Shown: in pieces, positions 1 to 5,682 of the stretch
Layout: the number at the start of each line of letters is the position of its first letter
Numbering within the stretch: position 1 is the stretch's first letter
Origin: Myxococcota bacterium
GTDB taxonomy: Bacteria > Myxococcota_A > UBA9160 > PR03
DNA length: 7,616 bases
Assembly (NCBI GenBank): GCA_025453505.1
Contig: JALOQG010000123.1
Coordinates: 1 to 7,616, forward strand
Reading direction: 5' to 3'
Notes under the pieces: generated by a model
Databases searched by the model: none
Seen by the model: only the letters and a program-made list of their open reading frames with translations
Told to the model about the DNA's origin: nothing
Made by a program: the position numbers and the translations under genes

Positions 1-293
1 CTGGCAACCAACCAGGCGAACCGCGCCAATCGAGCCTCTTCCGCCTGCTCCAATCCTTCTGGCGCTGGCTCTTGGGAAGGGCAGGAGGCGGCGCTCCGCA
101 ACGCGACGCGAGCGCCGCGCTTCCGGCTGCCGCCGGTGAAACCCTGACGCGCCTGCGCTTTGCGTTGAAGCTCCAACCCGGCGGCCCGATGGCGCCGATG
201 GTCGACGCGATGATCCGCCCCTTGATGCTGCCCGCCGCGGAGGATCTCGCGAACCGCATCCTCGCGCAGCTCGAATCGGATCGCGCATCGTGA
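1..293 (+). CDS. C-terminal part of an unidentified protein, possibly SRPBCC-like (5' end outside window)
   Basis: The frame starting at base 3 is open from the window edge to a TGA at 291-293, giving about 96 visible residues, so the true start lies upstream. The visible part opens with a basic, aromatic, amphipathic stretch (LFRLLQSFWRWLLG), then an Ala/Gly-rich linker, then a strand-like segment (LTRLRFALKLQPGG) and a final helix ending in LANRILAQLE. A last beta strand followed by a long C-terminal helix is how SRPBCC/polyketide cyclase-like proteins end, which is the only family hint, and it is weak. The stop overlaps the GTG start of the sulfotransferase (GTGA, 290-293), so the two are very likely co-transcribed and translationally coupled. 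A TTG at 72 could be read as a start, but the open frame upstream and the lack of a ribosome binding site argue against it. That a coding region ends here is well supported; its function is not. Confidence 0.6.
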   Translation, partial: GNQPGEPRQSSLFRLLQSFWRWLLGRAGGGAPQRDASAALPAAAGETLTRLRFALKLQPGGPMAPMVDAMIRPLMLPAAEDLANRILAQLESDRAS

Positions 294-1468
294 GCGACTT
301 CTCCTTCGTCGCGTCGGAACAGGCGATGCTCGACGCAGCGCGCGCCGCGACCGGCCTCGACGACTTCGGCGCCGGCGCATGGCGCGATCACTTCCGCGCG
401 CTGCTGCAAGCCTACGACGACGAGTCGCACCTCACCGAGGCCGGACGCCAGATGGTGCAGGGCGAGATCGGCGGCGCGCTCGCCGCGCGGCTCGCGTGCG
501 AAGCCGCGTGGAAGCGCGATCCCGGCGTGTTGCGCGACGAGATCCGCCGCCCGCACTTCATCCTCGGACTGCCGCGTTCGGGCACGACCGCGCTGCACTG
601 GCTGCTCGCGCAGGATCCGCGCAACCAGGTGCTCGAGTACTGGATCGCCGCGGCGCCGCGCCCGCGTCCGCCGCGCGCGACGTGGGAGGCAGAGCCCGCC
701 TTCCAGGGCGCCGTCGAAGTGCTGAAGTGGATCTACGACACCGATCCCGGGCTGCGCGCGATCCACGTCATGGAAGCCGATGGCCCGGAGGAGTGCCGCC
801 ACCTCTTCGTGCAGTCGTTCCTCGACCACACCTTCGACTCGAACGCGACGATCCCGGGCTACACGAAGTACTTCGAAGCGCAGGACATGCGGCCCGCCTA
901 CGAGCGCCACCGCGACGTGCTGAAGCTCGTCGGCTCGACGTCGCCCGAACGGCGCTGGGTGCTGAAGTACCCCGCGCACATGCGCGAGCTGCACACGCTG
1001 CTCGCCGTCTACCCGGACGCCTGCATCGTGCAGACGCATCGCGATCCCGTGAAGGTGCTGCCGTCGGTCTGTTCGCTCGTCACGGGCTGGCGCAGCCTCT
1101 ACGAGGGCCGCGCCGACGCGCACGCGATCGGCGCATGGCAGCTCGAGATGTACGCGTCGATGATGGAGCACGCGATGTACGTGCGCGCGAAGGCGAATCC
1201 TGCGCACTTCTTCGACTTCGACTTCCGCGAGCTGATCGCGGATCCCGTCGCCGCGATCGGACGCATGTACGCGCATTTCGGCATCGAGCCCGACGCCGAG
1301 GCTGAGCGCCGCATGCGCGCGTGGCACACCGACAACCGCCAGCACAAGCACGGCGGCCACGCCTACACGCTGGCGCAGTTCGGCCTCGTCGAAGGCGAAA
1401 TCCGCGAACGCTTCGCGCGCTACATGCGCCGCTTCGGCGTAGCGGCGGAGCCGGGCGGAAGCGACTAG
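290..1468 (+). CDS. PAPS-dependent sulfotransferase family protein
   Basis: This 392-residue protein probably transfers a sulfuryl group from 3'-phosphoadenosine 5'-phosphosulfate to an unknown acceptor, acting in the cytoplasm since no signal peptide is visible. The P-loop-like 5'-phosphosulfate site is GLPRSGTT at residues 93-100, preceded by the strand HFIL. The 3'-phosphate site is the strand CIVQTH followed by RDPVKVLPSV at about 245-260. Further conserved landmarks are FRELIADP (312-319) and the C-terminal HGGHAYTLAQFGL (354-366), typical of the Sulfotransferase_3-type family. The length is normal for bacterial members. The start is GTG at 290, overlapping the upstream stop by four bases with no clear Shine-Dalgarno sequence, so translation probably depends on the upstream gene. 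The stop at 1466-1468 overlaps the stop of the convergent decarboxylase gene. The family call is firm; the acceptor cannot be read from the sequence. Confidence 0.93.
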   Translation: MSDFSFVASEQAMLDAARAATGLDDFGAGAWRDHFRALLQAYDDESHLTEAGRQMVQGEIGGALAARLACEAAWKRDPGVLRDEIRRPHFILGLPRSGTTALHWLLAQDPRNQVLEYWIAAAPRPRPPRATWEAEPAFQGAVEVLKWIYDTDPGLRAIHVMEADGPEECRHLFVQSFLDHTFDSNATIPGYTKYFEAQDMRPAYERHRDVLKLVGSTSPERRWVLKYPAHMRELHTLLAVYPDACIVQTHRDPVKVLPSVCSLVTGWRSLYEGRADAHAIGAWQLEMYASMMEHAMYVRAKANPAHFFDFDFRELIADPVAAIGRMYAHFGIEPDAEAERRMRAWHTDNRQHKHGGHAYTLAQFGLVEGEIRERFARYMRRFGVAAEPGGSD

Positions 1469-2844
1469 CGCTCCGCGGCCGCGCAGCGCAGGATCGAGGC
1501 CAGCGAGCGTTCGACGTCTGCGTCGCTGGTCGCCCAGCCCGAGACGCTGATGCGCATGCCGGCGGCGCCGCGCCAGGTCGTCGGTCCGGCCCAGCAGACG
1601 CCCTCGCGCTGCACGCGCTCGATCACGCGGGCGGTCTTCGCGGCGTCGCCGAACGACACCACGACCTGGTTCAACGCGACCTCGTTGCGGACGTCGTGGC
1701 CCGCGGCGCGCAGACCCTCTGCGAAACGCCGGGCCTGCCGGCAGCAGCGATCGACGAGCGCGGCGACGCCGGCGCGGCCGAGACTGCGCAGCGCCGCCCA
1801 GACCTCGACGCCGCGCGCGCGGCGCGACAGCTCCGGCCCGTAGTGGAACGGCTCGCGCGGCGCGTCCACCGTCAGGTACGCGGCGTCCACCGTCATCGCG
1901 TCGCGCAGCGCCATCGCGTCGCGCACCAGCACGACGCCGCATTCGTAGGGAACGTTCAGCCACTTGTGCGCGTCGGCGGCCCACGAATCCGCGCGTTCGA
2001 CGCCCGCGACGAGACTGCGCAGGCGCGGCACGGTCGCGGCGAAGAGGCCGAACGCGCCGTCCACGTGCAGCCACGAGCCGCTGCGATCGCACCAGTCGCG
2101 CAGCGCCTCGAACGGATCCGACGCGCCCGAATTGACGTTGCCGGCCTGCGCGCACACCAGCGCGGGCTCCGCGAGCGGCGGCAGCGCATCCGTGCGGATG
2201 CGGCCCTGCGCGTCGGTCGCGAGCCGGTGTACGCGGTCGCGGCCGAATCCGACCAGGCCGAGCGCTTTCCGTACGGAGGCGTGGAACTCGTCGCTGACGT
2301 ACACGGGGATCTGTGGAGCGCCGAAGAGGCCGTCGGCTTCGACGTCCCAGCCCGCGCGCGCCAGCAGTGCGTGGCGCGCGGCGGCCAACGCGCTGAAGTT
2401 CGCGAGCGTCGCGCCGCTCACGAGCGCGCCGCCGCAGCTCGCGGGCAGGCCGAAGAGTTCCGCGAGCCAGCGCACCGACACTTCTTCGAAGAGCGCGCCG
2501 GCCGGCGAACTCGCGTGCGAGAACGCGTTCTGGTCCCATGCGCTCGCGAGCACGCCCGCCGCGACGGTCGCGGGCAGCGATCCGCCGGTGACGAAGCCGA
2601 AGTAGCGCGGTCCCGCGCTCGCGACGGTGGCGGGCGAGCCGAGTGCGTCGAGTTCGGCGAGCACGTCGCGTGCGCCACGGCCCGCTTCCGGCAGCGGCGC
2701 GTCGAGCGCGTAGCGCAGCTTCGCGACGGCGTCGGGCTCGGCGCGCACGGGCCGCGCGGGCAGGGCGTCGAGATAGGCGACCGCACGCTGCGTCGCGTCG
2801 GCGAGCAGGGCGGGATCGATCGGTGCCGGGGTTCGCGTCTCCAT
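1465..2844 (-). CDS. Group II PLP-dependent decarboxylase / fold-type I aminotransferase-like enzyme
   Basis: This 459-residue fold-type I PLP enzyme belongs to the aromatic amino acid / glutamate decarboxylase superfamily. The Schiff-base lysine is K294 in the signature DAHKWLN (291-297). D262 in LHVDGAFG (259-266) should contact the pyridine nitrogen. H188 in DEFHASVRKALGL should stack on the cofactor ring. SGATLANF (143-150) forms the phosphate-binding turn, and GNVNSGA (235-241) is the conserved substrate-side loop. The HVDGAFG variant of the more usual HVDAAWGG is common in uncharacterised bacterial members often annotated simply as decarboxylase or aspartate aminotransferase family protein, so the substrate stays open. 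It is the last gene of the four-gene minus-strand block, 63 bases after the V4R-like gene. The ATG at 2844 has no Shine-Dalgarno sequence; the preceding bases are pyrimidine-rich. Residues 308-328 carry two adjacent short duplications, listed as a repeat. Confidence 0.92.
   Translation of the reverse strand: METRTPAPIDPALLADATQRAVAYLDALPARPVRAEPDAVAKLRYALDAPLPEAGRGARDVLAELDALGSPATVASAGPRYFGFVTGGSLPATVAAGVLASAWDQNAFSHASSPAGALFEEVSVRWLAELFGLPASCGGALVSGATLANFSALAAARHALLARAGWDVEADGLFGAPQIPVYVSDEFHASVRKALGLVGFGRDRVHRLATDAQGRIRTDALPPLAEPALVCAQAGNVNSGASDPFEALRDWCDRSGSWLHVDGAFGLFAATVPRLRSLVAGVERADSWAADAHKWLNVPYECGVVLVRDAMALRDAMTVDAAYLTVDAPREPFHYGPELSRRARGVEVWAALRSLGRAGVAALVDRCCRQARRFAEGLRAAGHDVRNEVALNQVVVSFGDAAKTARVIERVQREGVCWAGPTTWRGAAGMRISVSGWATSDADVERSLASILRCAAAER
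1862..1925. repeat. Two adjacent short direct-repeat pairs inside the PLP enzyme gene
   Basis: A 13-bp sequence, GCGTCCACCGTCA, occurs at 1862-1874 and again at 1883-1895, a 21-bp period. Immediately next to it a 14-bp sequence, CATCGCGTCGCGCA, occurs at 1894-1907 and 1912-1925, an 18-bp period. Both periods are multiples of three, and in the protein they appear as RDAM-AL-RDAM (308-317) followed directly by TVDA-AYL-TVDA (318-328). The exact identity at the DNA level over adjacent units suggests local slippage or duplication, though codon bias alone can produce part of it. Confidence 0.75.
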
Positions 2845-2907
2845 GCGAGGAGATTTGGAGAGGCGCGCCGCCCGATCAAGTCCAATCCGCGCGTTCGCGG
2901 CCGGCGA

Positions 2908-3456
2908 TCAGCCCGGTTCCGTCCAGGTCACCGCCCAGACGCAGGCGTCGCCGCCGCGCAGCACGCAAGTCTGTTTCTCGACGACGACGTCCACGGCGCC
3001 CGCGACGCGCAGCGTCTCGGCGAAGTAGCCGCGGAAGATCGAGCACATCTCGCGCGACGGGAGCGCGTAGTCGCGCACCTCGAAGCGGCCGCGGCCGGGT
3101 GCTTCCACCAGGATCTCGAAAGAGCCGGAGTCGTGCTGGCTGGCCCAGAGCGCGACGCTGCGACGCGCGAGCGTGTCGGTGTCGTCGGTACGGAGGTGGC
3201 GGTAGACGCCTTCCAGGTGCTCGCGTGCGACGGTGGCGCCGAGCGTCTCGAGCGTCCGCTCGCGATCGCCCGGCAGCAGATCGAGCATGCCGCGCAGCAA
3301 CGTCAGGAGATCCTGCTCGGGGTACCAGCTCGAGGGCTGGATCGTCTCGTCCAGATAGTGGTGGGCGTCGGCGGGCAGCGCCGCCAGCGCGCGTTCCCGC
3401 TGGGAGCGGAGGAACCGCACCATCGAGACGAGCGTAGTTCCCTTGGTCTTGGCCAT
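2908..3456 (-). CDS. V4R / TIGR02265 (DUF2378)-like small-molecule-binding domain protein
   Basis: This is a stand-alone 182-residue protein. Its pattern resembles the TIGR02265/DUF2378 family and the wider V4R/heme-NO-binding fold. It shows PSSWYP at 41-46, LGATVAREHLEGVYRHL at about 72-88, LWASQHDSG at 103-111, and a V4R-like end C164-x4-GGDAC172-x-W-x-V-x-W. These folds bind small ligands and act as sensors or assembly factors; nothing here identifies the ligand. C138, C164 and C172 are candidate metal or redox residues. No signal peptide or membrane segment is seen. The ATG at 3456 is supported by GGAGG at 3466-3470, nine bases upstream. It lies between the SLOG-like gene (66-base gap) and the decarboxylase (63-base gap) on the same strand. 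The family assignment rests on remembered motif spacing and is moderate, but it is the main reason for suspecting a Myxococcota-like genome. Confidence 0.75.
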   Translation of the reverse strand: MAKTKGTTLVSMVRFLRSQRERALAALPADAHHYLDETIQPSSWYPEQDLLTLLRGMLDLLPGDRERTLETLGATVAREHLEGVYRHLRTDDTDTLARRSVALWASQHDSGSFEILVEAPGRGRFEVRDYALPSREMCSIFRGYFAETLRVAGAVDVVVEKQTCVLRGGDACVWAVTWTEPG

Positions 3457-3522
3457 CGGCGCGATCCTCCGGGCATGCCTCGGAGTCGTTTCGGCGCGCA
3501 GCCGTCGCGCCTGAAGACGCGT

Positions 3523-4071
3523 CTAGCGGAACGATCGCGCGAAGAGGGCGTCCACGGCGAGAGCGCCGGCCTCCGAGAGGAAGCGCGTCCCGGTGCCACA
3601 GAAGTGCGGATGCCGGATCACAGGCTCCTTGCACGTCTCGAAGGCCTCGCCGCTCCACTGGAACCAGCCCTCGCGGTCCTGGTCGAAGACGAAGAGCGGC
3701 TTGTTGCAGAGCTTGGCGAACTCGGCGCCCCAGCCGGTGCCGCCCTTGACGGTCTGGTCGGGCAGGATCTTGCCGACGACGTAGATCTCCTGGCCGTGAT
3801 TGACCTGGAAGTAGATCGTCTGCAGCACCTTCTTGAAGAGCGGCGTGTCGGGATACGAGCGATGCATCAGCTTCGACACGTACGAGAGGCTGACGTCGCC
3901 GTGCTTCAGCTCCTCGTGCGTCAGCACGCGGATGCCGCGGCGGCGCGCGTCGTTGTGGCCGTCGAAGGTGAAGTTCACCTCGTCGATGCCGTGGCGTTCG
4001 GCCGCGGCGCCGAACGCCGCTTCGGCGCCGTTCGCGGCGCCGCTGTAGAGGATGCAGTCTTCGGGCTTCAC
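3523..4071 (-). CDS. SLOG-like (Rossmann) nucleotide-binding protein, function unknown
   Basis: The 182-residue product has a glycine-rich N-terminal turn after the first strand (LYSGAANGAEAAFG, 8-21), with a second strand and loop at VNFTFDGHN (32-40). A distal KGGTGWGAEFAKL motif (109-121) is followed by the strand PLFVFDQD (125-132). A GGTGWG-type loop before a helix and a KPLFVFD strand is the layout of SLOG/LOG-like proteins, which bind or cleave nucleotide derivatives and often serve in nucleotide-based signalling. HPHFCGTGTRFL (154-165) near the end is probably family-specific. The frame stays open far upstream (to about 5430), so the start matters. GTG at 4071 is chosen because AAGGAG lies six bases before it and because the frame upstream is antisense-like, arginine-rich coding noise over the DUF1214 gene. 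It starts 20 bases after the DUF1214 stop, so the two are almost certainly one operon. Catalytic activity is not demonstrable from sequence. Confidence 0.85.
   Translation of the reverse strand: MKPEDCILYSGAANGAEAAFGAAAERHGIDEVNFTFDGHNDARRRGIRVLTHEELKHGDVSLSYVSKLMHRSYPDTPLFKKVLQTIYFQVNHGQEIYVVGKILPDQTVKGGTGWGAEFAKLCNKPLFVFDQDREGWFQWSGEAFETCKEPVIRHPHFCGTGTRFLSEAGALAVDALFARSFR
3993..4018. repeat. 10-bp perfect inverted repeat within the SLOG-like gene
   Basis: GGCGTTCGGC at 3993-4002 is followed, after six bases, by its exact reverse complement GCCGAACGCC at 4009-4018. In the minus-strand mRNA this would form a strong GC-rich hairpin about 53 to 78 bases downstream of the GTG start, over codons 18-27 (AFGAAAER region). 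It sits in a stretch with three GGCGCC palindromes (4006, 4024, 4036). It may be a by-product of alanine/glycine codons rather than a regulatory element. Confidence 0.6.
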
Positions 4072-4076
4072 GGCGG

Positions 4077-4083
4077 TCTCCTT
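4077..4083 (-). promoter_or_regulatory. Ribosome binding site of the SLOG-like gene
   Basis: On the minus strand the sequence reads AAGGAGA, and AAGGAG ends six bases before the GTG at 4071. It is the best Shine-Dalgarno match in the window and fixes a GTG start in a frame that is otherwise open for more than 1.3 kb upstream. It lies within the 20-base gap after the DUF1214 stop codon, as expected for an internal operon gene. Confidence 0.85.
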
Positions 4084-4091
4084 CTCGCTTC

Positions 4092-5204
4092 CTAGGCCTG
4101 CACGTCTTCGATCCGGACGACGCGCGTCACCGGGTCCGGGCGTTCCTGCGCGCCGACCCAGCGCAGGCACATCGTGCCGCGTCGGTGCCCGGCGGTGTCG
4201 AGCCAGTTCGGGACGCCCGGATCGCGGTGCGCGACGACGAGCCGCACCGAGCCGTCCGGCTTCGCGCGCGCGCCGAAGTGGTTCAGCGCGATCGTGTGCC
4301 AGCGGTAGTCGAGCGACTCCATCCAGTGGTTGTTCAGCTGGAAGTTCCAGTACTCGCAGCGCGGAGGCACGAGGTCGATCACGAGCGCCTCGTCCGGCTC
4401 GAGCTCGAAGTAGCCGTGGTAGTAGACGATGTTCGGATCGCCGTGGGCGGCGGCGGCGACGGCCGGGTCGAAGAGCGGCAGCTGGTTCTTCGCCTTCGCG
4501 AAGCCCTCCGCCCAGTCGGCGAAGATCGTCGCCGTTCCGTGTACGTACGCCGCGGCGGCCTGGAGACCGCGGTCGAGGAACGCCGGCGTCAGCGGCGCCG
4601 GATGCGCAGCCGTTCCGTCCGCGACGATGCGTTCGAGATGCAGATCGGCGATCGACTCGTGCGCGCGGTCCTGGAAGGTCTGGCGCACGATCAACGACGA
4701 CGTGTCGGGCTCCATGCGCAGCCAGTTCTTCCCGGGCTGCTCGCGGCAGGAGAGGATCGCCTCGAACGATCCGTCGGCCTCGATCTTCATCTCGCGCGCG
4801 TCGAGGTAGCCGGTCTGGCCGCGACGCGCCTTCGATCCGTAGGAGCCCGCGTAGGTGCCGAAACCCAGATAGTGCACGGTGCCGCGCGTACCGGAGAGGC
4901 GGTACTCGTGCGCGCCGTCGATCGCCGCGCTCTGGTAGTAGTTGTCCGGGTTGTCGGCGCCGATCTTCACCGTCTCGTGCGCGGGGCGGCGCAGCACGGG
5001 AAAGAGCGGATCCGCGAACTCGACGTACGACTCGAGCGCGACGCGCGTGAGCCGCGAGAGATAGCGGAAGCCCTCGGCGCGATCGAAGGGATCCAGGGGC
5101 GAGCCGGGCCGCAGGACGACCTCGCCGGCGCGCTTGAGCGCGTCGCAGAAATCCGACCAGGTCCGGCCGTCGAGAACCCGCTGCGCGGCGTCGTCTTCGC
5201 TCAT
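4092..5204 (-). CDS. DUF1214 domain-containing protein
   Basis: This 370-residue protein belongs to the DUF1214 family, whose biochemical role is unknown. The signature is C-terminal: a strand-rich segment from about 258 (NIVYYHGYFELEPDEALVI) into PPRCEYWNFQLNNHW (280-294) and MESLDYR, with a conserved downstream HRDPGVPNWLDTAGHRRG (326-343). The N-terminal half has NPDNYYQSA (85-93) and YLGFGTYAGSYG (112-123), usual in full-length members. No signal peptide is evident. The ATG at 5204 is chosen over an ATG at 5267 because the latter would run through the divergent promoter and overlap the NTF2-like start codon. No Shine-Dalgarno sequence precedes 5204, and the nearest -10-like element is only nine bases upstream, so the mRNA may be leaderless. 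It is the first gene of the minus-strand block, 20 bases ahead of the SLOG-like gene. Family confident, function unknown. Confidence 0.9.
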   Translation of the reverse strand: MSEDDAAQRVLDGRTWSDFCDALKRAGEVVLRPGSPLDPFDRAEGFRYLSRLTRVALESYVEFADPLFPVLRRPAHETVKIGADNPDNYYQSAAIDGAHEYRLSGTRGTVHYLGFGTYAGSYGSKARRGQTGYLDAREMKIEADGSFEAILSCREQPGKNWLRMEPDTSSLIVRQTFQDRAHESIADLHLERIVADGTAAHPAPLTPAFLDRGLQAAAAYVHGTATIFADWAEGFAKAKNQLPLFDPAVAAAAHGDPNIVYYHGYFELEPDEALVIDLVPPRCEYWNFQLNNHWMESLDYRWHTIALNHFGARAKPDGSVRLVVAHRDPGVPNWLDTAGHRRGTMCLRWVGAQERPDPVTRVVRIEDVQA

Positions 5205-5209
5205 GGCGC

Positions 5210-5223
5210 GCGAGTATACTCGC
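5210..5223. promoter_or_regulatory. Palindromic divergent promoter core / possible operator (GCGAGTATACTCGC)
   Basis: A perfect 14-bp palindrome lies in the 61-base gap between the divergently read DUF1214 and NTF2-like genes. Its centre AGTATACT places TATACT, one mismatch from the sigma70 -10 consensus, on both strands (plus 5215-5220; minus 5218-5213), and it stands out as an AT island in very GC-rich DNA. No good -35 is visible on either side; the best on the minus strand is TTCTCC at 5240-5235 with a 16-base spacer (three of six matches). Read as -10 elements, it would start the plus mRNA about 39 bases before the NTF2-like ATG and the minus mRNA almost at the DUF1214 ATG. A dimeric repressor operator is the alternative reading. 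Confidence 0.55.
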
Positions 5224-5255
5224 CGCCCTGCTCGGGAGAACGCGAGCGGAACACC

Positions 5256-5260
5256 GGGAG
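5256..5260 (+). promoter_or_regulatory. Ribosome binding site of the NTF2-like gene
   Basis: GGGAG followed by AAAGC places a purine-rich Shine-Dalgarno five bases before the ATG at 5266. It selects this ATG over in-frame codons further upstream (frame open from 5134), which would overlap the start of the divergent DUF1214 gene and the promoter palindrome. Confidence 0.7.
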
Positions 5261-5265
5261 AAAGC

Positions 5266-5682
5266 ATGTCGAACGGCGCCGATCCGCATCCGGCACGACT
5301 CGCCTCGCAGCGCTCGATGGACGCGGTGCACCGCAAGGACAAGGAGGCCTGGGTCGACAACTTCGCCGACGACGCGATCGTCGAAGATCCGATCGGTCCC
5401 TCGATCCTCGACCCGTCGGGCGCGGGACACCGCGGCAAGGCCGCGATCGCCGCGTTCTGGGACAAGCTGATCGGGCCGAACCGCGTCTTCTTCGACTTGC
5501 GCGAGTCGTACGCCGGCGGGCTCGAGTGCGCGAACGTCGGCAGCGTCAACACCGTGCTTGCGAACGGCGCGGTGTTGATCGTGAACGGCGTCTTCACGTA
5601 TCGCGTGAACGAGGCCGGCAAGGTCGTCGCGCTGCGAGCCTACTGGGAGCCGCCGCGCATGAAGTCCGTCGCGCCGGCGTGA
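5266..5682 (+). CDS. NTF2-like / SnoaL-like (ketosteroid isomerase fold) protein
   Basis: This small cytoplasmic protein of 138 residues has the alpha+beta barrel pattern of the NTF2/SnoaL superfamily: an N-terminal helix ending AWVDNFADDAIVEDPIG (28-44), a second helix GHRGKAAIAAFWDKLIG (54-70), then beta strands ending in VNGVFTYRVNEAGKVVALRAYWE (106-128). The VEDPIG segment matches ketosteroid isomerase around its catalytic Asp38 (here D41). Aligned without gaps against the Comamonas enzyme from memory, the Tyr14 position is S17 and the Asp99 position is F110, so standard isomerase chemistry is doubtful. Members of this fold also act as hydratases, cyclases, dehydratases or plain binding proteins. 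It is divergent from DUF1214 and overlaps the next gene by four bases (GTGA, 5679-5682), so its partner is the LLM oxidoreductase. Confidence 0.88.
   Translation: MSNGADPHPARLASQRSMDAVHRKDKEAWVDNFADDAIVEDPIGPSILDPSGAGHRGKAAIAAFWDKLIGPNRVFFDLRESYAGGLECANVGSVNTVLANGAVLIVNGVFTYRVNEAGKVVALRAYWEPPRMKSVAPA

Noticed and set aside
2862..2869. GGCGCGCC palindrome between the V4R-like gene and the decarboxylase as an operator
   Set aside because: It is a GC-only octamer in GC-rich DNA with no flanking symmetry or promoter-like element.
3493..3511. Hairpin GGCGCG-(7)-CGCGCC after the SLOG-like stop as a terminator
   Set aside because: The stem is only six base pairs of pure G/C, common by chance here, and no T-run follows on the minus strand.
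1321..4095. A 924-codon open frame on the plus strand opposite three minus-strand genes
   Set aside because: The translation is Arg/Ala/Glu/His-rich with no recognisable domain, no ribosome binding site and the look of antisense frames in GC-rich DNA. The opposite strand encodes proteins with clear family motifs.
4072..5430. N-terminal extension of the SLOG-like frame on the minus strand
   Set aside because: It overlaps the DUF1214 gene in another frame, is arginine-rich, and is contradicted by the AAGGAG six bases before GTG 4071.
5205..5621. Longer DUF1214 protein from upstream in-frame starts, including ATG at 5267
   Set aside because: It would cover the NTF2-like gene and the palindromic promoter; no ribosome binding site supports it and the DUF1214 similarity does not need it.
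4185..5678. N-terminal extension of the LLM gene frame by nearly 500 codons
   Set aside because: It runs antisense through the DUF1214 gene and across the divergent promoter and NTF2-like gene, with shadow-type composition. Conserved LLM sequence begins just after GTG 5679.
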